Positions 7,632 through 17,041 are shown, numbered from the stretch's first letter. The stretch is 52,162 bases of DNA from Flavobacteriales bacterium UBA7612 (GCA_002484335.1 DLJQ01000016.1:7136-59297), one strand, 5' to 3'. Program-made: numbers and translations. Notes: generated from the letters alone by a model not told the origin.

Positions 7632-8846
7632 TTAATTTGATTTAGGTTTATATAATTTTAAAGCGAAAAGTAAAATTACAATATAGCATATTATTGGTAA
7701 ATAATAAGAATGAGCAACATTTGTTTCAGCTATTTTTCCCATAAATTGAGGGAAAATAGCACCTCCAAATAAAGCCATTACCAAGAAAGATGATGCTTGA
7801 TGTACTTTGTTTCCTAGATTTTTTAATCCCAAACTAAAAATTGTTGGATACATCACACTTAAAAAGAAATTTAAAGATATAAGAGATATAAATGAAATCA
7901 TTCCTAAATCTTGTGCTACTACTAAGCAAAGAATAACATTGCATAAAGTAAAAATTGCTAAAAGAATATTAGGTTTAATGAATTTCATTAAATAAGTTCC
8001 AACAAATCTGCCTATCATCATTAATCCTAAACTTAAAGAGAAATAGTAAGATGCTGTTGTTTCAGTGTAATGCATTCTTTCTACAGCATAGTTTATAAAA
8101 TAAGCCCATGTACCTGCTTGCGCTCCAATATTAAAAAATTGGGCAATTACAGCGTAAACAAAATGTTTTTGTTTGTATAATGGAATATTGTGATTTTTAT
8201 CTTTAGAATTTTCTTCTTCTGCATGTGGGTCGTTTAAATTAGGTACTTTAATCAAAGAAAAAACAATGAAGTAAAATAAAATAAAAACAGCTATACATGT
8301 ATAAAGGATTTTAACAGATTCTAAACCATCTCCAGTTTCATTAAAAATAAAAAAACCTCCCAATAAAGGACCTAATATAGCTCCCAATCCATTGAATCCT
8401 TGAGCGAAGTTTACTCGTTGGTCACTTGTTTTCTCATTACCAAGAGCTGCCACAAAAGGATGAGCCACTGTTTCTAAAGTAGCTAAACCTGCAGCTAATA
8501 CAAATAATGCTATTCTAAATAAATTAAAAGATAAATAGTTAGATGCAGGAACAAACATAATTGCTCCGATAGCATAGAGAGCTAATCCTAATTGTACACC
8601 TTTTTTATAACCATATTTTTTTAAGAATAAACCAGCAGGAATTCCCATTACTGCATAAGCACCAAACATAGAAAATTGAACTAAACCAGATTCTGCTTTT
8701 GAGATATTCAAAACATCTTGGAAATGTTTATTTAAAACATCACCCATAGTAAGAGCAACAGCCCAAAGTAAAAATAAACTACATACTAAGAAAAATAATA
8801 TAGTATATTTTTTTTCTGTAAGACTTACTTTATTTTGAGTACTCAT
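7632..8846 (-). CDS. FucP-type MFS sugar:proton symporter
   Basis: A 404-residue major facilitator with about twelve hydrophobic segments. It resembles the L-fucose/glucose-galactose permease group: an early LFLLWAVALTMGDVLNKHFQ segment, GAYAVMGIPAGLFLKKYGYKKG after TM2, and VNFAQGFNGLGAILGPLLGG in TM5. It likely imports the operon's sugar across the inner membrane with protons. Its start overlaps the kinase gene by 17 bases, indicating tight coupling, and it is 22 bases from the epimerase gene. Confidence 0.9.
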   Translation of the reverse strand: MSTQNKVSLTEKKYTILFFLVCSLFLLWAVALTMGDVLNKHFQDVLNISKAESGLVQFSMFGAYAVMGIPAGLFLKKYGYKKGVQLGLALYAIGAIMFVPASNYLSFNLFRIALFVLAAGLATLETVAHPFVAALGNEKTSDQRVNFAQGFNGLGAILGPLLGGFFIFNETGDGLESVKILYTCIAVFILFYFIVFSLIKVPNLNDPHAEEENSKDKNHNIPLYKQKHFVYAVIAQFFNIGAQAGTWAYFINYAVERMHYTETTASYYFSLSLGLMMIGRFVGTYLMKFIKPNILLAIFTLCNVILCLVVAQDLGMISFISLISLNFFLSVMYPTIFSLGLKNLGNKVHQASSFLVMALFGGAIFPQFMGKIAETNVAHSYYLPIICYIVILLFALKLYKPKSN

Positions 8847-9792
8847 TATGTAATTTCTTCATGTTAGTAATTACACTAGAATAGTCTGTTGGATGTTTTT
8901 TCTTGAATGATTCAAACTCCTCTAAAGTATATTCAGGACATGCCCCTTTACTAGAAGTAATGAATGCACCTAATGCTGTAGCATGTTCCATCGTTTCGAA
9001 AGGATTTTTTTCATTAATCCTTTTTGTTAAGAAACCAGCTAAAAAAGAATCTCCACTTCCTACAGTATCATTTATAGTAATAGGTACGGCAGGAAATTGA
9101 TAATGTTCATCATCTTTATAATAAATAGCTCCTTTACTTCCTTTAGAAACGATGATTTCATTTAATTCAAAATAATCTTGAACATATTTTATACTCTCAG
9201 CTTCAGTAGTGTATTCTTTGTCAATAAATTCTAATACCATTCTTAATTCAGCTTTATTAAATTTTGCTAAATGCGTATGATGAAGTATATCTTTAATAAT
9301 TTTTTGATCAATAAATGGAGGGCGAAGATTAATATCAAATACATTAAATTTAGCATTTTCCATTAAAGAAAATAAAGTATCCTTTGCAACTTTATTTCTT
9401 GTTGCTAAACTACCAAAAACAAATGCTTTAGCTTCTTTTACAAAATGTAAATCATTTTCTGTAAGAGCTATATGATCCCAAGCTACATCATTTACAATAT
9501 CATAAATAGCATCATTGTGTTCGTCAAATGTTGCAATTACTGTACCTGTAGCATTTACATCATCTATTTGTAAACCAGCAGGGTTCATTTTACGATCTTT
9601 AGTAACTTCTAATAATTCTTTTCCTAATGCATCATTTCCTATTCTACTAATCATATGAGAATCAACCCCCATTTTTGATAAGTTATATGCTACATTAAAT
9701 GGAGCTCCTCCAATTCTTTTTCCGTCAGGAAAAATATCCCATAATATCTCTCCAAAACAAACAATTTCCGGTGTGTTAGTTATTTCTCTCAT
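8830..9792 (-). CDS. PfkB-family carbohydrate kinase (fructokinase-like)
   Basis: A 320-residue ribokinase-fold kinase. The first PfkB signature region IGGAPFNVAYNLSKMG (about 27-42) and the second, DTVGSGDSFLAGF (242-254) with catalytic base D248 and the anion hole GSGD, are intact; an FGEILWD start is typical of fructokinases. It should phosphorylate a hexose, most likely fructose at position 6, after import and epimerisation by the two genes that follow. A perfect palindromic LacI-type operator lies 14 bases upstream of its start. Confidence 0.9.
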   Translation of the reverse strand: MREITNTPEIVCFGEILWDIFPDGKRIGGAPFNVAYNLSKMGVDSHMISRIGNDALGKELLEVTKDRKMNPAGLQIDDVNATGTVIATFDEHNDAIYDIVNDVAWDHIALTENDLHFVKEAKAFVFGSLATRNKVAKDTLFSLMENAKFNVFDINLRPPFIDQKIIKDILHHTHLAKFNKAELRMVLEFIDKEYTTEAESIKYVQDYFELNEIIVSKGSKGAIYYKDDEHYQFPAVPITINDTVGSGDSFLAGFLTKRINEKNPFETMEHATALGAFITSSKGACPEYTLEEFESFKKKHPTDYSSVITNMKKLHNEYSK

Positions 9793-9806
9793 TTCATTAA
9801 ATATGG

Positions 9807-9818
9807 TTAAACGTTTAA
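9807..9818. promoter_or_regulatory. LacI-family operator ttaaacgtttaa
   Basis: A 12-bp perfect palindrome with central CG, the typical shape of LacI/GalR operators (AAACGTTT core). It sits between the LacI-type regulator gene and the kinase gene, 14 bases before the kinase start, where bound repressor would block the sugar operon. Confidence 0.65.
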
Positions 9819-9836
9819 TCTTTTTGTTAAATAAAA

Positions 9837-10841
9837 TTAATTTGTACTTTCTCTTAAAATAAGTTCAGCACAAAGTTTTTTACTTTCTGTTATTGTATTT
9901 TGTTTATTTATAATTTTTAAAATCATTTCTAATGCATTCTTAGCAATATCATCCAAAGGCTGTTTAATGTATGATATTTCAACAGGAAATAATTCATAAG
10001 CATCAGATTCATCAAATGCAATTACTTGTACATCTTTAGGTATATTAATATTATTTTTTAATAAATATCTTAACCCAGAAAATGCAAGTTTATTACTTGT
10101 AAAATAAATTGCATCAGGTCTTATATGTTGTGTAAAATGTTTTTCTAAACCAGAATAAACATCTTTTTGAATTTGATCGATTCTAACTTTTATAGCTTCA
10201 GTTTTAGATATATTATTTTCTTTTAACGCTTCATAAAAACCAAAATCTCTATCAAGTAAATTCATTAAAGTCGTTTCATAAGAAACTAATAAAGGTGATT
10301 TAGCACCTTTTTTAATTAGCGTTTTTGTTGCTTGGTAAGATATTTCTTTATTATTAATTTTTATACCACTTGAATTTATATTACTCAAATGTCTATCTAA
10401 TATTATATATGGAAATTTCTCTTGATCTAATTTTAAAAAACTATTTTCACTTTTTTCAACAGGAGCTAGGATAAGGCCATCAACTTGCTGGTCGATAAAA
10501 AAATTAATTAATTTATCAAATTTTTCATTATTTTCTCCTGAACTACCAACAATAATAGTATAACCAATTTTTAAAGCTTCCTCTTCTAATATTTTTGCTA
10601 TTTGTCCAAAAAAAGGGTTCGCAATATCAGCAACAATAAAACCTAAAATTTTAGTTTTACTTGTTTTAAGACTTTTAGCAATTTTATTGGGTCTATAATT
10701 TAATTTTTTAGCTGCTTCTTTTATACGATTAGCCGTATTTTCGCTTATACGATTGTTCGGCATCTTATTTAATACATAAGATACAGAAGCAATAGATACA
10801 TTTGCTAAATTAGCTACATCTTTTATAGAAACTTTCTTCAA
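9837..10841 (-). CDS. LacI-family transcriptional regulator of sugar operon
   Basis: A 334-residue LacI/GalR repressor. The N-terminal helix-turn-helix is clear (SIKDVANLANVSIASVSYVL, residues 4-23) followed by the hinge segment with LNYRPNKIAKSLK, then a periplasmic-binding-protein-like effector domain starting TKILGFIVADIANPFFGQI. It is upstream of, and codirectional with, the kinase-symporter-epimerase operon, with a palindromic operator in the 44-base gap. It presumably releases DNA on binding the imported sugar or a phosphorylated product. Confidence 0.9.
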   Translation of the reverse strand: MKKVSIKDVANLANVSIASVSYVLNKMPNNRISENTANRIKEAAKKLNYRPNKIAKSLKTSKTKILGFIVADIANPFFGQIAKILEEEALKIGYTIIVGSSGENNEKFDKLINFFIDQQVDGLILAPVEKSENSFLKLDQEKFPYIILDRHLSNINSSGIKINNKEISYQATKTLIKKGAKSPLLVSYETTLMNLLDRDFGFYEALKENNISKTEAIKVRIDQIQKDVYSGLEKHFTQHIRPDAIYFTSNKLAFSGLRYLLKNNINIPKDVQVIAFDESDAYELFPVEISYIKQPLDDIAKNALEMILKIINKQNTITESKKLCAELILRESTN

Positions 10842-11286
10842 AATTATTATCGTCTAGTTCACAAAAATAAATATATTTTTTAATTGTACAATAGACACTT
10901 TTATTTTAATGATATATTTAATAAAATCAATAATTATTTGTATCTTTTATTTAAAATACTGTGTAACCTATACACTATGATTGTTTGCTTTAATATTTGC
11001 AATAAGGTAAACAGTTAAAGAATTGATAAAAAAACATAGTTTTTATAATTTAATTTAATTAATATTTAACTTTTGAAAATTGAATAGATTGAAATATCTA
11101 CACTATTTTTGTCAAACAAAAGAATAATAATAATGGTTTATCTATTTAGACATAATTATTTTTTTAGAGTTGTTCTATAGTTTTTAATTATAATATAATA
11201 GTTTTTTCATTTTAAAAATCTATTACTAATCGTTCTTTTCATTTTAAATTTGTTGTATTAAAATTAATCAATTAAAAATTAAACAA
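10842..11286. other. Intergenic region between divergent lacI-type gene and dps
   Basis: About 445 bases of AT-rich DNA without a credible reading frame. It must hold the promoters of both divergent genes. A TAAATTTG sequence at 11245-11252, 35 bases before the dps ATG, fits the Bacteroidota -7 consensus TAnnTTTG but has no good TTG box at the usual distance. I see no CG-centred palindrome like the one before the kinase gene, no hairpin of note and no RNA gene. Confidence 0.4.
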
Positions 11287-11751
11287 ATGAAATTATTAAC
11301 GCCAGAAAAAAAACAAAAAATAGCTGATATATTAATAAAATTATTAGCTGATGAACATGTTTTATATTTAAAAACTAGAAATGCACATTGGAATATTGAA
11401 GGTCCTGATTTTCAGACAATCCATGTTTATTTCGAATCATTATATAACGAATTACAGATTGTAATAGATGATGTTGCAGAAAAAATACGTCAAAAAGATG
11501 TATATGCTCCTGCTACGATGACTGAGTATTTGCAGTTAACTCATTTATCTGAAGCTAGAAAAACAAATAAAAAAGATAGTTTAAGTTTTATAGCTAATTT
11601 ATTACATGATCATGAAGTAATTATTAATTTTTTATCTGAAGCAATTGTTGAGATCGAAGAATTTAATGATATTGCGACTTCTGATTTTTTAGTTGGTCTA
11701 TTAGAACAACATCAAAAAACTGCTTGGATGCTAAGATCGCATCTAAAATAA
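11287..11751 (+). CDS. dps: Dps-family ferritin-like DNA protection protein
   Basis: A 154-residue four-helix-bundle protein. The inter-subunit ferroxidase ligands of Dps are all present with the expected spacing: H34 (in NAHWNIEGPDF), H46, D61 and E65. It should assemble into a dodecamer that oxidises and stores iron with hydrogen peroxide and protects DNA in stress or stationary phase. There is no long Lys-rich N-terminal tail, so direct DNA binding may be weak. Monocistronic, with its own terminator. Confidence 0.95.
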   Translation: MKLLTPEKKQKIADILIKLLADEHVLYLKTRNAHWNIEGPDFQTIHVYFESLYNELQIVIDDVAEKIRQKDVYAPATMTEYLQLTHLSEARKTNKKDSLSFIANLLHDHEVIINFLSEAIVEIEEFNDIATSDFLVGLLEQHQKTAWMLRSHLK

Positions 11752-11817
11752 ATTTTGAACATTATTTTACTTCATAAGTTTTTAGTGTTAATTCATATTA
11801 GTGTTAATTAGGTTGAA

Positions 11818-11839
11818 AGCCTTGGATTTATCCAAGGCT
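11818..11839. terminator. Hairpin terminator after dps
   Basis: Perfect 9-bp stem agccttgga/tccaaggct with loop ttta, followed by a T-rich stretch. It lies between the convergent dps and yegP-like genes and can serve dps; on the minus strand the yegP-like gene ends 21 bases before it. Confidence 0.8.
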
Positions 11840-11859
11840 TCAGCTTTTTATATACTTTC

Positions 11860-12186
11860 CTAATCTAAAATTTCTTTTATTTCAGCATTTAATGCATTTG
11901 TTTTTACAGAATTTATACCATTTTTAGCACCAGATTCTGTTTCATAACTTTGACTTGTTCCAATTATTTGTCCATTCGTTGCTTTTAAATTGAAATGCCA
12001 TTTTTTAGAAGAACCTTCAATTAATTCAAATTTAGAATCATCTTGAGAGTTTTTACGTACAGATTCTATTCCGTTTTCACAGCTAGCTTTTTGTTTATAC
12101 CCTTCGCTAGCTAAAATATTTTGACCATTTTTTGCTTTAAGGCGAAAACGAAATTCACCAGCTTTGTCTTTATAAATTTCAAACAT
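11860..12186 (-). CDS. YegP-family (DUF1508) protein
   Basis: A 108-residue protein made of two DUF1508 repeats: FEIYKDKAGEFRFRLKAKNG to about residue 50 and KFELIEGSSKKWHFNLKATNG from about residue 52, each with the pattern F-x-[FL]-K-A-x-N-G-x-x-[IL]-x-x-S-x-x-Y followed by a N-G-I-x-S-V-[KR] motif. Members are small soluble alpha/beta proteins of unknown role, common next to stress genes; here it is convergent with dps. Confidence 0.9.
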   Translation of the reverse strand: MFEIYKDKAGEFRFRLKAKNGQNILASEGYKQKASCENGIESVRKNSQDDSKFELIEGSSKKWHFNLKATNGQIIGTSQSYETESGAKNGINSVKTNALNAEIKEILD

Positions 12187-12332
12187 AATTAATAGTTTTT
12201 AATTTCTTATCTTATTGGTTTATAGTATAAAAATAATGAAAATGAATAACTTATTTAGAAATTTAACTAAAAAAACTTTTAAAAAATAGAATAATTATAT
12301 TAAAATGTTTTTCAGTCTTAATTATTACACAA

Positions 12333-12340
12333 TATATTTG
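12333..12340 (+). promoter_or_regulatory. Promoter -7 element TATATTTG
   Basis: Matches the Bacteroidota TAnnTTTG consensus 18 bases before the ATG of the threonylcarbamoyl-AMP synthase gene. The -33 box is poor (T-rich only), so this is a modest call. Confidence 0.35.
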
Positions 12341-12357
12341 TACGATAAAAAAATATA

Positions 12358-12915
12358 ATGTCTAATATTAACGAGATAGTAGAAAAGCTGAAACAAGGAG
12401 AAACAATGCTATATCCAACAGATACAATATTGGGTTTAGGTTGTGATGCAAAAAATGCAGATGCGATTGAAAAAATTTATAAAATCAAAGATCGTCCATC
12501 TTCAAAATCCTTAATTATTTTAGTTGATTCTCCTAAAATGTTACAGGATATTGTAGAAGTTCCTGAATTAGCTTGGGATTTAATTGATTTAAATGAAAAA
12601 CCTTTAACAATTATATATGATAATCCAAAAGGGTTACCTGCATCATTAATTGCTGAGGATAATACTATAGCTATTCGTTTGACAGATGATTTATTTTGTA
12701 AAAAAATAATAGGAAAATTAAATGGACCTATAGTTTCTACTTCTGCAAATTTATCTGGACAACCATCGCCAAAAGTATTCTCAGAGGTGAGTAAAGAAAT
12801 TTTAGAAAGAGTAGATTTTGTTGTTCAAGAAACAAAAACATTTGTGCCTCAGTCGACTGCATCTACGATTATAAAATTAAGTTTAGATAACGAAGTAAAA
12901 GTTATTAGAGAGTAG
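12358..12915 (+). CDS. tsaC: L-threonylcarbamoyladenylate synthase (TsaC/YrdC)
   Basis: A 185-residue YrdC-domain protein. The family's nucleotide and threonine-binding motifs are visible: YPTDTILGLGCDA (15-28), KIKDRPSSKSLIILV, TIAIRLTDD and the late GPIVSTSANLSGQPSP. It makes threonylcarbamoyl-AMP from Thr, bicarbonate and ATP for the t6A37 modification of ANN-decoding tRNAs. The length fits the short TsaC form without the Sua5 C-terminal domain. It is followed within 32 bases by the CCA-adding enzyme gene, another tRNA maturation function. Confidence 0.9.
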   Translation: MSNINEIVEKLKQGETMLYPTDTILGLGCDAKNADAIEKIYKIKDRPSSKSLIILVDSPKMLQDIVEVPELAWDLIDLNEKPLTIIYDNPKGLPASLIAEDNTIAIRLTDDLFCKKIIGKLNGPIVSTSANLSGQPSPKVFSEVSKEILERVDFVVQETKTFVPQSTASTIIKLSLDNEVKVIRE

Positions 12916-12946
12916 TTTTTTTCATCAAATCGTTTACTTTTGCAAA

Positions 12947-14368
12947 ATGAAAATCTTAGAAGCTGTAACAAATCCAATTTTTAAAAGTGTTTCTGAAGTT
13001 GCTGAAAAAATCAATCAGGAAACTTATGTAGTAGGAGGATTTGTACGTGATTATTTATTAAATCGAGGTCAAAAAAAAGACATCGATTTCGTTACGGTAG
13101 GTAATGGAATTTTATTAGCAAAAGAACTATCAAATAAATTAGGAAATACATCTCAAGTTTCTGTATTTAAGCGTTTCGGGACAGCAATGTTTAAATATGA
13201 TCAAACAGATTTAGAATTTGTAGGAGCAAGAAAAGAAAGTTATTCAGAAGATAGTAGAAAACCACACGTTGAAGATGGAACATTAGAAGATGATCAAAAA
13301 CGTCGTGATTTTACAATTAATACTTTGGCTATTTCTATGAATAAAGCTACGTTTGGAGAATTAATTGATCCATTTAATGGTGTTGAAGATTTAGAGAATA
13401 AAATTATAAAAACTCCTTTAGAGCCTAATATAACTTATTCTGATGATCCTTTACGAATGATGAGAGCTATTCGTTTTGCTGCTCAATTAAATTTTGAAAT
13501 TGAGAAAGATTCATTTCAAGCAATTATTGATAATGCTGAAAGAATTAGTATTGTTTCTTTTGAGAGAGTAATGGACGAGTTTCAGAAAATTATGATGACT
13601 GATAAACCTTCAGTTGGTCTATTATTATTAGAACAATCAGGTTTGTTACAATATATTTTACCAGAACTTATTGCCTTAAAGGGAATTGAAGAAGTAGAAG
13701 GACAGAAGCATAAAGATAATTTTTATCATACATTAGAAGTTGTAGATAATATCTCTATTAATACAGATAATGTTTGGTTGCGTTGGGCTGCATTGTTACA
13801 TGATATAGGAAAAGCTGTAACAAAGCGTTTTGATAAAAAAGTAGGTTGGACTTTTCATTCACATGAATTTGTAGGATCTAAAATGGTTGTAAAACTTTTT
13901 AGAAGACTTAAATTACCAATGGGAAATCAAATGAAGTATGTAAAAAAATTGGTTATGATGAGTTCTCGACCAATTGCAGTTGTAACAGACGATGCAACTG
14001 ATTCTGCTCTTCGCCGTTTATTATTTGATGCAGGAGAAGATTTTGAAGATTTAATAATACTTTGTAAAGCAGATATAACTACAAAAAATGAAAAGAAACA
14101 AAGACGTTTCAAGCAGAACTTTGAAGTTGTAGAGCAAAAAATAAAAGATGTTGAAGAACGAGATAGAGTTCGTAATTTTCAACCACCAATTTCTGGAGAA
14201 CAAATCATGGAAATTTTTGGAATTTCACCAGGAAAAGAAATTGGAATTATTAAAAACGCTATTAAAGAAGCGATTTTAGAAGGAGAAGTAGAAAATAATT
14301 ATAATTCTGCTCTAGAATTTGTAATTAATTTAGGAAAAGAATTAAATTTGGAACCGAAAAATATTTAG
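12947..14368 (+). CDS. cca: CCA-adding tRNA nucleotidyltransferase with HD domain
   Basis: A 473-residue protein with a class II poly(A)-polymerase/nucleotidyltransferase head (VVGGFVRDYLL at 27-37, DIDF carboxylates near 46-49, RRDFTIN and DPLRMMRAIRFA) and a C-terminal HD phosphohydrolase domain (LRWAALLHDIGKA with HD). It adds or repairs the 3' CCA of tRNAs, essential here since the window's tRNA does not encode CCA. Just upstream is a TACTTTTG sequence (12936-12943) that could be its own -7 element very close to the ATG. Three bases separate it from the next gene. Confidence 0.95.
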   Translation: MKILEAVTNPIFKSVSEVAEKINQETYVVGGFVRDYLLNRGQKKDIDFVTVGNGILLAKELSNKLGNTSQVSVFKRFGTAMFKYDQTDLEFVGARKESYSEDSRKPHVEDGTLEDDQKRRDFTINTLAISMNKATFGELIDPFNGVEDLENKIIKTPLEPNITYSDDPLRMMRAIRFAAQLNFEIEKDSFQAIIDNAERISIVSFERVMDEFQKIMMTDKPSVGLLLLEQSGLLQYILPELIALKGIEEVEGQKHKDNFYHTLEVVDNISINTDNVWLRWAALLHDIGKAVTKRFDKKVGWTFHSHEFVGSKMVVKLFRRLKLPMGNQMKYVKKLVMMSSRPIAVVTDDATDSALRRLLFDAGEDFEDLIILCKADITTKNEKKQRRFKQNFEVVEQKIKDVEERDRVRNFQPPISGEQIMEIFGISPGKEIGIIKNAIKEAILEGEVENNYNSALEFVINLGKELNLEPKNI

Positions 14369-14371
14369 AAA

Positions 14372-14884
14372 GTGATATATAAAATTCGTGTATTCCTTGA
14401 TGCAAAAGAGGATGTTTTTAGAGACATAGAAATAAAAGAAAAGCAAACTTTATTCACATTATATAAAGGTATTATAAGTGCTTTTAGTTTACAAGGTGAA
14501 GAGTTAGCTTCATTTTATGAGTTAGATGAAGAAGGTAATCAAGGTAAAGAGATTCCTTTAGAAGACATGTCAGATGATGAAACTGATGAAACAATGGCTG
14601 ATTTTTACATCAAAGAAGCTTTTTCAGAAGTAGGAACTCGTTTGATGTTTGTTTATGACTTTTTCGAGATGTGGACTTTTGTAGCTGAATTAATAGCTGT
14701 AGAAGAAAAACCTGCAGTTCTTAATTATCCCTTAACAGTTTATCGTTTTGGATCAATGCCTTTAAAAGCACCTAAAAAAGACTTAGTAGTTGATTTGGAT
14801 GAAGATGATGATATGGATTTTGCAGAAGATGCAGAATTAAATGATCTACAAATTGATGAAGATTTAGATGTTGACGATTTATAG
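14372..14884 (+). CDS. Plasmid pRiA4b ORF-3-like family protein
   Basis: A 170-residue protein starting with GTG three bases after the cca stop, so it is cotranscribed with it. The MIYKIRVFLDAKEDVFRDIEI start, an internal MFVYDFFEMWTFVAEL segment and a very acidic C-terminal tail (runs of Asp/Glu from about residue 135) match the pRiA4b ORF-3-like/IS1096 passenger TnpR family (PF07929). Despite the name these are ordinary chromosomal genes in many Bacteroidota. No function is established and no transposon surrounds it. Confidence 0.85.
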   Translation: MIYKIRVFLDAKEDVFRDIEIKEKQTLFTLYKGIISAFSLQGEELASFYELDEEGNQGKEIPLEDMSDDETDETMADFYIKEAFSEVGTRLMFVYDFFEMWTFVAELIAVEEKPAVLNYPLTVYRFGSMPLKAPKKDLVVDLDEDDDMDFAEDAELNDLQIDEDLDVDDL

Positions 14885-14906
14885 AAATTAAATCTTATTA
14901 TATATC

Positions 14907-14940
14907 AAAAATCTGGATGCGAGAGCATCCAGATTTTTTT
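14907..14940. terminator. Strong hairpin terminator after cca operon
   Basis: Perfect stem atctggatgc/gcatccagat with a GAGA tetraloop, extended by A-run and a run of seven T. It stops the tsaC-cca-pRiA4b transcript. Confidence 0.9.
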
Positions 14941-14961
14941 ATTTTTATCATGAAAATTCTA

Positions 14962-14994
14962 AAAATAACTGATATTATAATATCAGCTATTTTT
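14962..14994. terminator. Inverted repeat downstream of trxB
   Basis: A near-perfect palindrome centred on 14977/14978 (ctgatatta/taatatcag, extended by aaaaata/tattttt with one mismatch). It lies 20 bases past the trxB stop and ends in a T-rich stretch on the minus strand, so it probably terminates trxB. Confidence 0.65.
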
Positions 14995-15009
14995 TTGAAT
15001 ATGCAAAGA

Positions 15010-15957
15010 TTATACTTCTTCAAAAAACTCAGCAACATAACGTTCAGCATCTAAAGCAGCAGCACATCCAGAACCAGCAGCAGTAATTGCTTGTCTATAA
15101 ACTGAATCTTGTACATCTCCAGCAGCAAAAACACCAGGTATATTTGTTTTATATGAACGATCTTGAGTGATTAAATAACCTGTTTCATCCATATCCAATT
15201 TACCCTTGAATAAATCTGTATTTGGTTTGTGTCCAATAGCAATAAAAACACCGTCAACAACTAATTCTCTTTCTTCATTAGTAACGTTATTAATTATTTT
15301 AGCTTTTTCTACAACATTATTACCATCTAAACCAGTTAATTCATGGTTGTATAAAACTTCTAAATTAGGAGTATGTTCTACACGATGTTGCATTGCTTTA
15401 GAAGCTCGCATTTCATCTTTACGAACTAATAAATATACTTTGTTACATAACTTAGCTAAATAAGTTGCTTCTTCCGCAGCAGTATCTCCACCACCAACAA
15501 CAGCAACATCTTTACCACGATAGAAAAAACCATCACAAGTTGCACAAGCAGAAACTCCGCTACCAGCATATTTTTTCTCGTCATCTAAACCTAAATATTT
15601 AGCTGTTGCTCCAGTAGAAATAACAAGAGAACGAGATTGGTATTCTGTAGTATTAGTTTTTACTTGGTGCAAGTCTCCTTCTTTTTCTCCAAAAATAACT
15701 TCTGTTACGTATTCGTATTTTATTTCTGTTCCAAAACGTTCAGCTTGTTTTTGTAAATCAGCCATTAATTCTGGTCCAGAAATACTTTCAGGATAACCAG
15801 GGAAATTCTCTACATCTGTAGTAGTAGTTAACTGACCTCCAGGTTCCATTCCTGTTAAAATCAATGGATTCATGTTTGCACGTGCAGCATAAATTCCAGC
15901 TGTATAACCAGCAGGCCCAGATCCGATGATGATGATATCTCTTACGTTATTTTCCAT
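15010..15957 (-). CDS. trxB: Thioredoxin-disulfide reductase
   Basis: A 315-residue flavoprotein. FAD-binding GSGPAG (12-17), the redox-active CATC disulfide (138-141, followed by DGFF), the NADPH-binding GGGDTA (155-160) and the late GVFAAGDVQD motif are all present, with normal length. It reduces thioredoxin with NADPH in the cytoplasm. Single-gene unit between its terminator and holA. Confidence 0.97.
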   Translation of the reverse strand: MENNVRDIIIIGSGPAGYTAGIYAARANMNPLILTGMEPGGQLTTTTDVENFPGYPESISGPELMADLQKQAERFGTEIKYEYVTEVIFGEKEGDLHQVKTNTTEYQSRSLVISTGATAKYLGLDDEKKYAGSGVSACATCDGFFYRGKDVAVVGGGDTAAEEATYLAKLCNKVYLLVRKDEMRASKAMQHRVEHTPNLEVLYNHELTGLDGNNVVEKAKIINNVTNEERELVVDGVFIAIGHKPNTDLFKGKLDMDETGYLITQDRSYKTNIPGVFAAGDVQDSVYRQAITAAGSGCAAALDAERYVAEFFEEV

Positions 15958-16030
15958 GTTATATTTTTTCTTTATTTTACAAATTTAGTTATTCTAACGT
16001 TACTTTATATGTACTTATTATTTCTAAAAA

Positions 16031-17041
16031 CTATAGGTGCATAATTTTATACACTAATTCTATTAGTAATTGGCTTGGTGTAACGTTTCCAGTTGTTCCT
16101 ACACCTTTCCCTTTCATATCATAATCACGTATAAAAGAGATAATTCGTGTTGCTTTTTTAAGAGGGTAATTATTTGCAGCAGTTGTCATTCCTTGAACGA
16201 AATATGGATTTATTCCTAAAACTTTCGCTAAGTTTTGTTTGGACTTATCTGTAGTTACATGTACTTGAATGATATTAGTAAATAAATTAAATATCGTTGT
16301 TATTGAAACTACATAGGGATTATCCTTAGGATTTTTTTCGAAGTATTTAATAATCTTAAAAGCTTTTTCTATATTTTTAGTTTCAATCGCATTTCTTAAT
16401 TCGAAAACGTTATAATCTTTACTTATTCCAATATTATCTTCAATTAATTTAGGAGTGATTACTTTATCATCTTTTGCAATAGTAAACAGTTTTTCTAATT
16501 CGTTATTTAATCGAGATAAATCAGCACCTACATATTCTGTTAAAAGGAATTTAGCTTTTGGTTCTATTTTAAAACCATTTTCAGATACTTTTTGTTCTAT
16601 CCATGATGAAATTTCACTCTCATAAATTCGCTTAAACTCAAAATAGAAGCCTTTTTCATTTAGTAGTTTATATACTTTTTTTCTTTTGTCTAATGTATTT
16701 CCTTTGTAATTAATGACCAATATAGTCGAATCTTGTACTTGGTTTGCGTACATTTCTAATTGATCGATAGATCGGCTAAGATGTTGTGCTTCCTTCACAA
16801 CAACTACAGATTTATCAGACCCCATAGGATATTGACGAGCAATACTAATTAGCTGACCAATCTCAATATCTTGTCCATAAACAATAGTTTGATTAAATCC
16901 TTTTTCTTCTTCAGTTAGAATAGAATTTTCTAATAAATTTGTTATTTGGTCTATGTAAAAAGGTTCATCTCCCGCTAAGAAGTAAATAGGTTTATAGTTT
17001 TTGTTTTTTATATCTTTGATTAAAGATTCTACAGGACTCAT
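16031..17041 (-). CDS. holA: DNA polymerase III delta subunit
   Basis: A 336-residue clamp-loader delta subunit: YKPIYFLAGDEPFYID at residues 17-32, then the degenerate AAA+ core (VVVVKEAQHLSR), a lid and C-terminal collar with the MTTAANNYPLKKATRIISFI segment. It opens the beta clamp as part of the DnaX complex. Its start codon is only 3 bases from the start of the divergent HSDR_N-domain gene, so its promoter must lie inside that gene. Confidence 0.92.
   Translation of the reverse strand: MSPVESLIKDIKNKNYKPIYFLAGDEPFYIDQITNLLENSILTEEEKGFNQTIVYGQDIEIGQLISIARQYPMGSDKSVVVVKEAQHLSRSIDQLEMYANQVQDSTILVINYKGNTLDKRKKVYKLLNEKGFYFEFKRIYESEISSWIEQKVSENGFKIEPKAKFLLTEYVGADLSRLNNELEKLFTIAKDDKVITPKLIEDNIGISKDYNVFELRNAIETKNIEKAFKIIKYFEKNPKDNPYVVSITTIFNLFTNIIQVHVTTDKSKQNLAKVLGINPYFVQGMTTAANNYPLKKATRIISFIRDYDMKGKGVGTTGNVTPSQLLIELVYKIMHL

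Noticed and set aside
14372..14884. Transposon passenger gene (pRiA4b/IS1096-type name)
   Set aside because: It is in operon with cca and no transposase, inverted repeats or target duplications surround it.
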